Positions 45,046-56,835 of a stretch of 64,000 nucleotides of DNA are shown one piece after another. The position numbers were made by a program, and so were the translations under genes. Location of the stretch: the NCBI RefSeq assembly GCF_014805685.1, contig NC_060886.1, forward strand, positions 16,521,608 to 16,585,607, written 5' to 3'. How positions within the stretch are numbered: position 1 is the stretch's first letter; each line of letters opens with the position of its first letter. This stretch comes from Silurus meridionalis (lineage: Eukaryota > Chordata > Actinopteri > Siluriformes > Siluridae). The notes beneath the pieces were generated by a model that saw nothing but the letters and a program-made list of their open reading frames with translations, had not been told where the DNA came from and did not search any database.

Positions 45046-45580
45046 TGTCCGGATCTTCTGGGCTCTTCTGGGACTTCCAGTTATGCGGCACTCATTTCAG
45101 GGTTCACGGTGCGCGCTTCTGTGTCCGCAGCCATCTTGGCATTTTTCCCTCGCCACCCGTTATTTAAGGACACAAAAGACATTTACTCAGGCCAGATTAT
45201 CTCAGCGGCTCCTTAAATCCCTGAGGTTTCCCAACCTTCTCAGATCCCTATTCTGCCCTGCCTGCCTAAATATTATTTTGGACTCTGGACTGTTTTTGGT
45301 TTGTCTTTTTGCTCTGCCCTATATTGCTCAGTTTGCCATGTCTGATTTTTGTACTGTTCCTGAATTAGATTTTGTCTCAGACTGCTTCATGCATTTTGCC
45401 TGTGTTCAGACCCTGGACTGTTTTTTGGAAATGTGTTTGCCTTCACCCATATTGCTTTGTCTGTCATCTCTGAACCCTGAACTTCTTATGAACTTTGTTT
45501 CACTGCTGGCTTTTATTAAAAAACTTTATTATATTTCAGTCTGCATTCTGCATTTGGGTTCTCCTTCCACTCGCTGACAG
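45046..45580 (+). repeat. 5' LTR-like repeat
   Basis: About 535 bp, TGTC...GACAG. The 164-codon ORF it contains (45083-45577) is a by-product of pyrimidine-rich LTR sequence and not a gene. Confidence 0.6.
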
Positions 45581-45849
45581 AATAATCTAGATAACAATAG
45601 ACCCCGGAATGCCCAGGACCTGCAGTCCCAGCTAAATTCCCTGAAACTGGTGGTTGCATTCGGAGAATGTCAGCACCTGAAGTTTAACCGGCGTTCCTGA
45701 AATCTGTTACAGCGCTGGGATCCACTCTGGCTGTGGTGTCGGCCACGATCTCCATTTCTAACCAAGCTAGCAGCAAGGGAGGCCTTGCTCGCTCTGGAGC
45801 ACTGACACAGACATTGATCTGATTCAGAGCCCCAGAAAAGTTGTTGTAA

Positions 45850-46480
45850 CACTCCCGAGCACTGCAGACAATGTTTCTCCACTCCTTAACCCCACTGACA
45901 GCACCTCTGAGGACGTCGCTCCACTCCCAAGTTTTACTGAGTACGTAGCTCTGCTCCCGAACCCTGCTGAGGAAGTCGCTCCTCTCCCGAGCCCTGACAC
46001 ACACTGATCTGATCCTCAGCACCACAAAAGTTGTTTCTCCGCTCATGAGCCCCTACAAGGTCCTTTTTTTTTCTCCCGAAGCCCGACAAAGTCCTTTCTC
46101 CGCTCCCCAGCCCTGACAAGAAAGTTGCTCCACTCCCAAGCCCTGACAAGGAAGCCACTTCACACCTGAGCCCCAACAAAAATGATGCTTCATTCTAAAA
46201 CCTTGCAGAGGGCAAAGAAGGGGACGCTCTGCTCTCGAGCACCAACAAAAACAATGCTCCACCACTGCACGTCCAAACATTGCTGACTACGTCACTCCGC
46301 CTCTGGGTTTCTCCAAGGTGTTCGCCTAACCTCTGGGCTTGGCTGATGTCGTGATCTCCACAGAGAGCGTTGCTCCGCCTCAGACCTCCACAGAGGTCAT
46401 CGCTCCGCCTAAGATCTTCGCAGAGGGGGTCACTCTGCCTCAGACCGCCACAGAGGGCGTCACTCTGCTTCATCACATCG
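45850..46480 (+). repeat. 30-bp minisatellite (10-codon period)
   Basis: Units of 30 bp are seen at 45924, 45954 and around 46105-46195, each beginning ctccc.a.. and ending gctcc. A cleaner block of four units at about 46358-46477 starts ctccacagag and ends cctcagac. The + frame of the last block encodes a decapeptide pattern (for example TEVIAPPKIF, AEGVTLPQTA). The 30-bp period keeps reading frame, but stops occur elsewhere, so no long product exists. Confidence 0.8.
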
Positions 46481-46634
46481 TCCAGAAAGCCTGGGTGTTT
46501 ACCAGAGACCTGCCGTTGGGGGCAGCCACCTGGACACTCGCTTCACGCTTCGTCTGTCCTTTCCCGACCTCCAAATTGCTGGCACCCGACCTTCCCCATG
46601 CCCAGGCTCAAGGAGGTTTGTGTCAGTCCAGTAG

Positions 46635-46839
46635 TCTGATTTTTGTATAGTTCCTGGATTCGATTTTCTCTCAGCCTGCTTTAAACATTTCTGTTGTCTT
46701 CAGACCCTGTACTGTTTTTCGGACTTGGGTTTGCCTTCGCCCATATTGTCTGTCAGCTCAGAAACCCGGAACTGCTTATGAACTTTGTTTTCTCTGCTGA
46801 CTTTTATCAAAGAACCTCCTTCCAGTCACTTATCTGACA
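46635..46839 (+). repeat. partial 3' LTR-like repeat
   Basis: A direct repeat of the second half of the 5' LTR (45340-45580), about 80% similar by eye, and ending ttatctgacaa instead of cgctgacag. The 5' half of this LTR is missing. Confidence 0.6.
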
Positions 46840-47312
46840 ATATCAGCTGGTAGTTACAAGTGATACAATTAAAACCCCCGTGAAAAATTGGGACTTATTA
46901 ATATGATAACATTAGATACACCAGCCTTGAAAACTGGAAATGTTCTACATAAATAACATGAATGCAAAAAAAAAAGTGCACAATAAATCAAAAGGGGCTC
47001 GAGAACATGAGAATAAAAAATATTAATGCTGCAATAACTTAATAAAGAAGCTGGAAATTATGGGGTTTAGATTTATTCTTGCAAACATGTAGGGCATTTA
47101 TTTGTTCTCTAATTTTGTGGGGAAACGAAAGAAACATCTAGCAAAAAACATAATGATTAGATTGTGTTCCTTGTATATTTCTACTTCACAGTGATTAGGC
47201 AAAACTAGAGCAAGTAGGTCTAGACTGTTTAGATAGTGTATGTCTATGTGTGTGTTTTGTATACCGTATGGTATGACACAAATCAGATTGGAGAAACGTG
47301 CAGAGACCAAGA

Positions 47313-47410
47313 TCATTCACTCAATTTCAGTAGCCACTTTGTCCTTGTCAGAAAGCAAGCATTCATTCTGGATGGGATGTCAGTCAATCACAGAACAAAA
47401 TGCACCCACA
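47313..47410 (+). repeat. degenerate interspersed repeat, second copy
   Basis: The bases cattcactcaatttcagtag, tttgtccttgtcaga, and attctggatgggatgtcagt followed by caatcacag and a CA tract follow the same order as the fragment at 1768-1842 (ATTC run, 'tcctgg.tca', 'ctggacggg'). Confidence 0.5.
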
Positions 47411-47416
47411 CACACA

Positions 47417-47500
<84 letters not shown>
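47406..47500. repeat. compound (CA)n(CT)n microsatellite
   Basis: CA units (47406-47460) followed immediately by CT units (47461-47500). Confidence 0.97.
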
Positions 47501-47504
<4 letters not shown>

Positions 47505-50500
47505 CTTACTCACACACACACCTCTCTCTGCTGCATTCAGGCAGCATTTCTCAGCTGATTTATTCTGGGTTAAAAACATCACCATGGTGAACAGGAAGTT
47601 GCAGATATCTGCAGATATGTTTCTACTTGGTAGGGAAATATGCAGGATTAAAAACATGCCCAGGGCTACAGAGAGCTGCGTGGATTGGACAGCATAACTA
47701 GCTAACAGCAGAGTATAAAGTAAAAAGCCCAGCACTTCAGACAATCCTGCCTAAAAGCCACACCAGGAAAAGCATGGCCGGAGAGCAAATGTTTAATTGA
47801 TAATGTTTAAATTTGTTACATTCTAATGCACAGCTTCTGTCTTATTATATGCTGCCAAGAGTCTGAATGTATTACACAAGCACTATGCAAACTCTATCAA
47901 GATTAAGTTTATATTATCCTACTTCTACAATGTACAACTGAAAATAGAAATGGACAACTTTATGCTTTGCTTGCTTTTCCTGTAAGGAAAATGTATTGTA
48001 TCGAGCATCAAATTGAATTAAATCTTTGTGTATCCTTACAACTTGACTCAATGGTTAAGTAAGTTTTATAAAGCACACTTGCATGTTTATAAAAGCATAT
48101 TTCTATTCCACATAGTACTCATGTTTCACTCTTGTTGATGTTTACAATAGCATTTCTAAAGATGCCGCTTACACCAACAACTCAAGTATTATTATGTGGC
48201 ATTGAACATAGCCTTGATTTCTCTCATAAACTGTAATCACTGGCTCTGGAGCTATGATAAATTAATGAAAAGAACACAATTTATGTTATGTATTGTTCTG
48301 AGAGAAGACTGAATACAAAACTCTTGCCCTGAGAACACTACTTTGTGTGCAGATTGTGTATACATTCAGACAAATGTGCTGCCTGGCAATTGACCCTATA
48401 CTTCTAATAGATTTTAATATGCTTCCAAAAAGACATTTGCCAGCACTTTCCATCACACTACCTTTCTGTAAATTAAATGAAGTGTGCTGAATCTGCAGCC
48501 GTTCATCAGTAGCTTTGTGAACAGGTAAAGTGAATGTGAGCTTGTGGCAGGATGCCTGCTGAATATTAAGTGACTGTGTGGCAGATGGTTCTCAATAGGA
48601 AGCGAGATCTACCCTGTGTCTGTCAGACCTCCAGGACCCATAAATGCATGTAAAACAAACAACCTAATTGCATATAACACTACTGAGCTACTGAGTCTAT
48701 ACAACACAGGAGGGCATCCAGTGCAGGGTGTATGGATTACAACCATGACCTCTATTAACACTGATCTCCAATCACAGTTTGTTTAGGATTACACTCTAAT
48801 GCTGACAACTAATTTGGTGGCAATAATGCTACTGTCCAAGACCGGATTAAGAGTAATTTCTTGCATTCAATTCCCTAGATAAGGAAAATATTGAAGAGAT
48901 TCTAACTGCAGACATTCTTCACATTGGGGAAACTGTCAGACATTTCACACATTCATGTCTACGCCATGGTTCTCCTTTGAGAAATGCTCTATTCTGGAAA
49001 CTGTGCACTGTAAACTCAGTGGAGATTTGGTCTCTCCAGTATGTTTTTGGAGATTTAGTTTTGTCCCTTGACAGAATTGTCTATATAGGAAGAAATTTGT
49101 TTAGAACAGTAGTATATACAAGCAAATTTATAATGCATTTGGATTGGGTGCTCATGAGATAACATATGTCCGTAGGATATTTCAAGGCTCAATGGATGTT
49201 CATTTGGCAATTTTTTTTACTTTTTTTTCTTACAGCATGTTAGAGCATGTGTGTTCCCAGTATTCACACAGTAGAAAAATTACAGAAGCGTAAAGGTTGG
49301 AGCTGAAATATAATAGCAAACTCAGCCCCAAGACAAAAAAACTATTTTTTTTTTTTTTGCCACCTGCGAAGCAATACCCTCAGCCTATTAACACTTCTGA
49401 AGCATGGCTGTCTCAAACTGTGTGTGTGGTGTGGTGGCCACTATTCTGAGGACTAACATCTGTTGGCGTACCTTATTTTTACATAAAGACAATGACTTAA
49501 ATCTGGCTGATCATATTCCTGTACTGTTATGAATTTTAGTTATTTGTCCTTTGCATAAATGTCATGTAACAGTGTTAGTGGCTTCTTGCTCTGGTTTTCT
49601 CTATAGACGTATCTGGATTTCATGCATAATAACTTTCTGACCCAAAAGTGGTGCTTTTAGGGGCAGCAGTCTTGGTGGTATGGGTGTTCAGACAGAACGG
49701 ACTGTAGTTTACTTTCACCTTGAGTGAAAAGACACTATGACGGCCCAGATGGCCACAGACAGGGTGTGAAGGAGACAAGGAGAGACCAGACACAACACAG
49801 AAGGGACAAAGGAGAGAAAGAGAGCCTGGTAGTGGTAAGAGGCCACAGACAAGAATAACACATCCCTCTGTCCTATTAACCATCCTTGTACGCCTCATCA
49901 CTCAGAAGCATACTGTTGATGTTCTGCTGAATGTATTATTTGAATAAACAGATGGGACATCAACACACATGATCTTTCAAATAAATGGAATCATGATAGG
50001 CCTGTATTTACTGAAGAGTTTCTCTCCTTATACAAACATCCTGGAGTGAGGGGGCAGCTTTAACAGCAGTTGGCATTAGCGATGTAACTTGTTTGATTAG
50101 GATAAGATAAAGAGTCATGTATAACTTTGTTTAACTCAATGCCATAGATATCTAAGCTTTGAAAAAAAAAAATGTTTAAACAAACCATGCTTTACAGAGT
50201 GAAGTTACACATGCATTTGTTTCTATAATGTAATTGAGATTTACTACTGTCAACTCACATAGAAAGGTTAAAGATTCCTTATTTTTTTCTACAATATAAA
50301 AGACTAAAAGGGCTTTGCTGATGTTTGATTATTTTCATCAATTGTCTGCTGTTCATTATGCATCTTTAACAGTCAAAGATATGGAAGAGTTTGACTCTGA
50401 TGGTCTGCTGTCTGTTGTTTTGTGCTTCACATAAAAATAAAACCAGAAAAGAAGGCATTGTCAAAGATGTATTTAACATGATGATAAGCATTGTGTTGAT

Positions 50501-53477
50501 CTAAGAAATGGAGTAGATTATTCTCAAGAAAATGGATGAAAGTAGAGTATATGCTATGCAAAAAAATTAAAATTTTTGATTAAAATGCTTTATGATTAAG
50601 CTATTTAGTGTCATGTTAAAAAACAGACCATATGAAATGACAGTTATCAGAATTTATTTAGCTATTATTATTGGCAATAAATGCAAAACCGACTCTAAAC
50701 TGTGCTCTGTAAATATATCACAGTTGTTACAATCGATTTCAATGTAATAGACATAACTTGTAGAAACATCAGATAGCATTTACACAGTATCTGAAAGAGA
50801 GTTAGTGCATGGTGTTAAAGTGTGGTCAATAAAAATAATTGCAGAGTGCTTCAGATTGAATGCACACAATGGTGTGACGCGAATGTGTGAAGAAAGTGTG
50901 TGCGTTTCAGTTCGGCAAAGCCCTGACACATATGTGTAGTACCTTAAACACAAACTCAGCATGAGTAGTTTATTTTTAGCAGCACGTAGCAGCAACCAGA
51001 ATAAACAGAGCTATATAAATTGTTCCATGATGAAACTGATGTACACTAAGTAAGTTATCAACTAGCATAAACCTGTAATAAGTCTGAAAAAATTTATTGA
51101 CGTATTCCTAGGGTTAGAGGACACTGCATCCTGTTTTGCCAGGACATTTTAAAATCAGATGCAAATTATTCACAAAATAATTATTGAGCACAGAATACTC
51201 TTTTTATTCCAAGACTTTGCATTTTACTTGTACTCTATCATACAGCCATGTGTTATGCATATAAATAGAGATGAGAGGTGTCTTTTATTTTTGGTATTTG
51301 CTTTATTATTTATTTTCTCATTATCCTTTCCAGAGAGGGAATTTTATATAAATAGGAATGAGCAGTGTTGAAGAGTGCATTCTGAGAGAGCAGAGACTAT
51401 TAAGAATGAACCTCCTATTATGTGTGAAAGTACGGTATCCTTGAACTCCAGGCTTTTTCATATTTTCTGAATGATAAAAGATGTAGAGAGAGGTGAGAAC
51501 CGTAATCAGTTCCCTTTCTTTGAGGTGGAAAAAGATCAGTGATGAGTTATCGGGGATTACACACTTGTCTTCTGGTCCTATTGTCTCACCATATCAGTTT
51601 CTGGCAGGATACTTGTCATTTGAAGATGAAATATTAGTTATTTTTGACTGCCTTGGTACCAAAAGGATGATATTTGAGTTTCATACATCAGTATCCAATT
51701 ACCTTTAAATATACAGTAATTTTATGGTTTATTGAAAACTTAGCTTGTTAAGTGAACTCAGGTATTATGGAATAATTTTACCAATCTTACCTTCAACATT
51801 TTCTAGTAGTACATAATGGCTTTTTTCAATGTTCTAATCATATCAGAAAGAAAATTGTATATTTCACAGAATACCTGTCAATCTAATCATATACACTTAT
51901 TATTGCTCATATGTGGAACCAGGGAATGTTTTTCCAATCGTCAGTCGTCCAGTTTTGGTTAGCTTGTGTCCACTATAGCCTAATCTTCCTTTTCTTGGCT
52001 GACAGGAGTGGAACCTGATGTGGTCTTCTGCTATTATAGCAGAGCCACCTCAAAGTTTGACATGTTGTGCATTCAGAGATGCTTTTGTGCTCATCTTGGG
52101 TGTAAATGATTATTTGAGTTACTGTAGCCTTCCTCTGAACTCAAACCAGTCTAGCCAATTTTTCCTCCTTTTTCTCCTCTCATCAACAAAGTGTTTCCTC
52201 CCAAAGAAAAGAGGCTGCAACTGTTTTTTCTTTTGTATATTTAAACTCTAGAGACTGCTGTCCATGGAAAGCCCAGGGGATTAGCATTTTCTAAAATACT
52301 ACCATGCAAGGTCAAGGTCACTCAGATCACATTTTTTTCATTTTTGAAGTTTGGTAGGAATATTAGGTGAAGCTTTTGACCTGTATCTGCACAAGTTTAT
52401 CCCCAGTGCTGATGCCACATGAATGACTGATTCCACTGCATATTGTAGTCCAAACACAGGTCTTGCATCACATTCAGGACTCAAGCTTGAGCTGGGAATT
52501 CAAACAAACAATAGTAATTCACTTGTTTCACTGTTTTAACAGTCTGGAGTTCTAGCATATTTTCATAAGGAGTAAATCTGTCTTAAATCCAAACCCATTT
52601 AAATAATGTAGAATTAAAAACTGGGATAAAATATTGAATCCTGTCTTACCATGAAGACATTTTGAAATAAATTAGCTAATACTACCTTTAACTAGAGACT
52701 AGTGATTGGTAGACCCAATATTGTATTGATACTTTTGATACTGATGGTTTCATTTTGATCCTAATAAAGAATATTTATATATTCTATAATAGAAATAAAC
52801 AATAGCCTAAGTGATGTGGCTGAAAGAAGCAGTGTTTAGACCCATTTTACTCCCATAGACAATTATTATGCAAAGCATGACACATGCTGTGGCAGTGTCA
52901 CAGAATTAATCATATTTCAACTCAATTTAAAGAGTTCCTGGAATTATCATCATCTGTTCTTTTCAATTATCACAGTTGAGTCTATTCAGGTGCACACAAA
53001 GCTGCTTTATAGAAGCAATAAATAGAAACTGATATGTGATATAATTGTTTTAATTTTATTATTATTTTTTTTTTTTTACCTGTTTAGGACTTGTGGCTAA
53101 TAGGCCATAATAATATTTAAAAAAAATTGTGGTAACACACATATTTGGAAAAGGAGACAATGTTGGTTTTGGCATAAACCAAACGTTTTCAGCATGTGTC
53201 AGTAAATTACGGTTGTAAGAGTACTGTTATTACGTATTAATTTATAATCTCACTTATGTACGTATGTAAATATACAGATTTACTTTTAGAATGTACATAC
53301 AGCATACAGCTAATTTTTTTACCAATTTTTCTCTGGTTCAGTATTTTAAAATGTCTTAGCAATATATAGGACAAAATGCAAAACACACCCGCAAAAAACT
53401 CAGTTCTGATATGGTTTATCAAATTCTTTATATTGTTGAAAAAATTATATCAACAAAATAAAGTAACTACATTACAT

Positions 53478-53555
53478 TAGATTAAATTAGATTAGATTAG
53501 ATTAGATTAGATTCAACTTTATTGTCATTGTGCAAGGTACATTTATAGAGCCAAT
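53478..53555 (+). repeat. (TTAGA)n plus teleost retroposon tail
   Basis: A run of attagatt units (53478-53510) leads into caactttattgtcattgtgc and aaggtacatttatagagcc. This string recurs in many fish genomes as the end of a retroposon; its inverse is found at 40931-40953. The family is not named. Confidence 0.45.
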
Positions 53556-55113
53556 AAAATGAAGAAATAATCCATCACTGATCACTGATATAAATTTTAA
53601 CTACATTATTATCAAACATTTGCTTCAAGAATTTGGCCTCCTGTCAAACCTTAATTGATTGAGGTATTATATGATTATGGAAATCGTCATGTTGATATTG
53701 TATATCAAGAATAATCAAGTGTAAATCAACAATCCTTTTAATGAATAATGAATAATAAGAGCTTCAATTAACTAATGGGTTATGGCCAGTAAACACTGTT
53801 TTTAAGAATTTCACATGCTGCTCCTGCTTTGAAGGATGATAGATTGTCTGAATTAAGTGGAAGGATTTTCTCTTTTTTTCTTTTTCCTGACCCTTGAGTG
53901 CAATTTCCACTCAAAAAGAGGAAATTACACTCAGGCTTCCACAAGTTGCCAAGTCAAGTCCCAAATGATTTGCAAATGTGCAATGTACACACAATGCAAT
54001 GGCTGAAGTTGTTTTTGAAACCCAGAGCCAGAACCTAGGGGAATGGTACTCTTTGCATTAATAAGGGACATGGGTCACATGTTGGGTTGGATTGGGTTGT
54101 CCCTACACACAGTCCACTAACACAACTGCTAATATGTATTGGGTGTATGTGATAATTGCATTAGAAATTACATGGCACATGTTCTACATATAGAGTTGTA
54201 CATATGAACGTATTTTTGGCATGGACCTACACACACACACACACACACACACAAATTACTGTGCAAAAGTTTTGTGGAAAAATGCTTTAAAGTAAGAATG
54301 CCTTAAAAATAGGAGTACTAACAGTTTTTTTTTTATCAATTAACAAAGGGAAAGTAAATATACATAATAATCTAAATCAAATCAATATTTGTTGTGGCCT
54401 TACATCTTGGAGATCTAACCACAAATGATCTGTGGATGTAGGCAGCCTTAAATCCTTCTGTCTCCTCATGTAATCCCAGACAGACTTGATGTTGTTGATA
54501 TCAGGGCTATGTGGGGGCCAAAACTATTACTTCCAGTACTCCTTGTTTTTCTCTCCTGAAGATAGTTCTTAATGATATTGGCTGTATGTTTGGGGTGGAT
54601 GTTCTGCTATTGTCTAAATAATAGCATTAAGGACACCAATAATCCTGTCTAAATCACCAACTCTATTTGCAGAATTGCAGACCCAAACTTCCTCCACCAT
54701 GCTTCACAGTTGGCTGCAGGCACTCATTATTGTATCATTCTCTTTCCCTTTGGCAAACAACTTGGTTTTTTTTTACAACCAAATATATCAGATTTTGACT
54801 TATTACTCCAGAGCACCTTCTGCAATTTCTCTGCACCCCAGTTCCTTGGTTCTAATGCATAGCCATAGCCTCGCTTAGCCTTGTATCTATGTCAGAGGTA
54901 TGGCTTTTTAGCCACAATTCTTCCATGTAAACCATACATTGCCAGACCTCTACAGATAGTACATGAGTGTACCTGGGTCCTACTGGTTTCCACCAGTTCT
55001 TTGCTAATGGCAATGCTGGGTGTCTTTCACTGTCAAAGAGACGTTAACATGATGTGTCTTTCATCCACTACATCACTACTACATTTCATCCTTTGCCAAC
55101 CACTGTATCTACA

Positions 55114-55121
55114 GTCCTCAA
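55114..55121. repeat. 8-bp target site duplication, left
   Basis: GTCCTCAA, repeated exactly at 56269-56276; diagnostic of hAT transposition. Confidence 0.95.
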
Positions 55122-55654
55122 CAGAGGTGGGAAGTAACGGAGTACAAATACTTCGTTACTGTACTTAAGTAGATTTTTCTGGTATCAGTACTTTACTCCA
55201 CTATTTATTTTTTAGACAACTTTTTACTTTTACTCATTACATTTTTACACAAATATCTGTACTTTTTACTTCTTACATTTTCAAAACAGGCTCGTTACTT
55301 TAGTTTTAATCCACTGATTTGGTAAAAAAAAGAATTTGTAATTTTCACTGCGCGTCGATTTCAGCCGAACAACCGATTTCCTGTTACTGCGCGTCTTTTT
55401 CAATCCGCTGGTGTATAAAGTCCTGACTCTCACTCACCACAGATGTAGACTAGTTTACGAAGATAAGAATGAGCAGGCAGAAGGTGGTAAGAAGTTTGAG
55501 GTTAATGTGGATGAGACAGAGGGAGTCAGTGATGTAAACATGACTGAGAACAGACACATTCATGATCATCATCATCTTTTCTCTGCTTGTGTTCTATATG
55601 TGGATCTTCAGCCTGGATACATTCATTCGGTAACAACATTTTTAATTCGTTTTG

Positions 55655-55740
<86 letters not shown>

Positions 55741-56268
55741 TATATATATTTGGCTGTCAAGATTAAAATTATTATAAACGGCACTAAGTTTTATTAACGC
55801 GCCATCAATTCAGCGCGCATTTCTGTTTTTACCATTTTTATAAAAAATTTAAATACATAAATAAATATCTAAAAATAAAAGAGGCGAAAATAAAACCTTC
55901 GGAAAAAAATAAATTTATCCACGATGTCCTTTCTTTACTTAGATATTAAATAAATAAATAAATAAACTCCAGATAAAAATATTTTTAATCAGTAAATTTT
56001 TGTTTTATTTATGCGCCAAGTCTCAAATCAAACACAAAATCCGCCATGTTTTACACAATTAACCCTCTAGGTGGCGTTTTGTGGGTTTTTCCCTCATAAT
56101 GGCGACACAAACTACTTTTTACTTAAGTACATGTCAGAGCCAAGACTTCTTTACTTTCACTTGAGTAAAAAAGTTTGATCAGTAGTTCAACTTTTACCCG
56201 AGTATTTTAAAACATGAGTATCTATACTTCTACTTAAGTAAAGGATGTGTGTACTTTTGCCACCTCTG
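55122..56268 (+). mobile_element. Tol2-like hAT, complete non-autonomous copy (copy 2)
   Basis: The left end is CAGAGGTGG (55122) and the right end its exact inverse, CCACCTCTG (ending 56268). Both are followed inward by acttaagta-type repeats typical of Tol2-like termini. The element is flanked by the perfect 8-bp target duplication GTCCTCAA (55114-55121 and 56269-56276). The 1147 bp hold no transposase. An internal open stretch (about 55426-55625) reads VYEDKNEQAEGGKK, then VNVDETEGVSDVNMTENRHI, probably a leftover of the N-terminal coding exon of the parent element. A (TA)n array (55660-55750) lies inside. Confidence 0.93.
55660..55750. repeat. (TA)n array inside hAT
   Basis: About 40 TA units. 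The corresponding place in copy 1 (about 41488-41505) has only a few, so the array expanded after the copies diverged. Confidence 0.95.
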
Positions 56269-56276
56269 GTCCTCAA
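56269..56276. repeat. 8-bp target site duplication, right
   Basis: GTCCTCAA, identical to 55114-55121. Confidence 0.95.
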
Positions 56277-56773
56277 CATCGCCCTTTTCTTTGTGCTGTT
56301 TCAGAATAGCTTGGACAGCACATCTTGAAACCCCAGTCTGCTTTAATTTATTTGCTTGGGAGAGACCTTGCTGATGTTGTAGAACTACCTTGAGTCTAGT
56401 TGCTGTGCTCAGTCTTGCCATGAAACTGTTTTCTACAACCTCACCTTAGTAGCAGATTTGGGTTGTTCCTCACCCAGAATTAGTCCTTCTTTACAGCTGT
56501 TTCTGTTTCAGTTAATGACTGTTTAAACCCTGCATATGAAACTGATGATCATTAGCACTTGCATGATATAATTGGCTAATCATACACCTGATTATGATCC
56601 TACAAAAAAACCCTGGTTTTGTGCTAGTGTACAAAGTTTGCAAGTAAAGGAAATTGAAAGCCAAAGGGTAGTCACACCAAATACTGATTTGGTGTTAAAC
56701 TGTTAACACTATTATTTTTAAAGTATTTCTACTTTACAGCATTTTTTTCAAAACTGCCTAAGATTTTTGCATA

Positions 56774-56777
<4 letters not shown>

Positions 56778-56833
<56 letters not shown>
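56778..56833. repeat. (GT)n microsatellite at Tc1-like terminus
   Basis: About 28 GT units directly outside the right terminal repeat. Confidence 0.97.

Positions 56834-56835
<2 letters not shown>

Larger units (their letters stand above)
45046..46839 (+). mobile_element. Ty3/Gypsy-like LTR retrotransposon remnant, internally deleted
   Basis: A probable 5' LTR (45046-45580) begins TGTC and ends GACAG, with a gttatttaagga TATA-like site. Its second half recurs in direct orientation at 46635-46839: ctgatttttgta, cagaccctg.actgtttt, gggtttgccttc.cccatatt and cttatgaactttgttt. Just inside the 5' LTR, codons reading DPGNAQDLQSQLNSL resemble the start of a fish Gypsy Gag, but the expected ATG is ATA. 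Protease, reverse transcriptase and integrase are absent. In their place is a tandem-repeat region. The element is dead. Confidence 0.65.
46840..54229. other. intergenic stretch, no identified gene
   Basis: About 7.4 kb of AT-rich DNA. It holds a teleost repeat copy with (CA)n(CT)n (47313-47501) and a retroposon tail near 53478. Short ORFs (for example 49620-49901 minus, 52018-52251 plus) show no family motif. Confidence 0.6.
54420..56421 (-). pseudogene. Tc1-like transposase, split by hAT and inactivated
   Basis: The minus frame from 56421 starts MARLSTATRLKVVLQHQQGL and continues as a helix-turn-helix (KQTGVSRCAVQAILKQHKEK, GDVEDQ). It is cut at 56269 by the hAT. Beyond the hAT, minus sequence from 55121 shows WSNKSKSDIFG, PTVKHGGGSLG and, near 54500, SPDINNIKSVWDYMRRQK. 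These match the Tc1 catalytic domain. The first catalytic Asp (WSDE/WSDES) is Asn and the Glu of the NPIE.VW motif is Lys; several stops and frameshifts are present. It was probably already dead or dying when interrupted. Confidence 0.88.
54230..56833 (-). mobile_element. Tc1-like transposon carrying a nested hAT
   Basis: The left terminal region (actgtgcaaaagttttgtgg, then aaatgctttaaagtaagaat) and the inverse of the right terminal region (about 56700-56780: tgctatgcaaaaatcttagg, aaatgctgtaaagtagaaat) match each other as inverted repeats. Both ends run outward into CA/GT microsatellite (54230-54253 and 56778-56833). A TA precedes the left CA tract. The transposase lies on the minus strand and is broken. 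Without the inserted hAT (55122-56268) the element would be about 1.4 kb, the usual Tc1 size. Confidence 0.85.

Noticed and set aside
45083..45577. 164-codon + ORF
   Set aside because: It lies inside the LTR-like repeat; the Leu/Phe/Cys-rich reading follows from pyrimidine-rich DNA.
45670..46476. Minus-strand ORFs across the minisatellite
   Set aside because: The 30-bp period leaves several frames open on both strands; there are no domains and the LTR context is on the plus strand.
49620..49901. 93-codon minus ORF
   Set aside because: No motif or splice support; Leu/Ser/Pro/Cys-rich chance composition.
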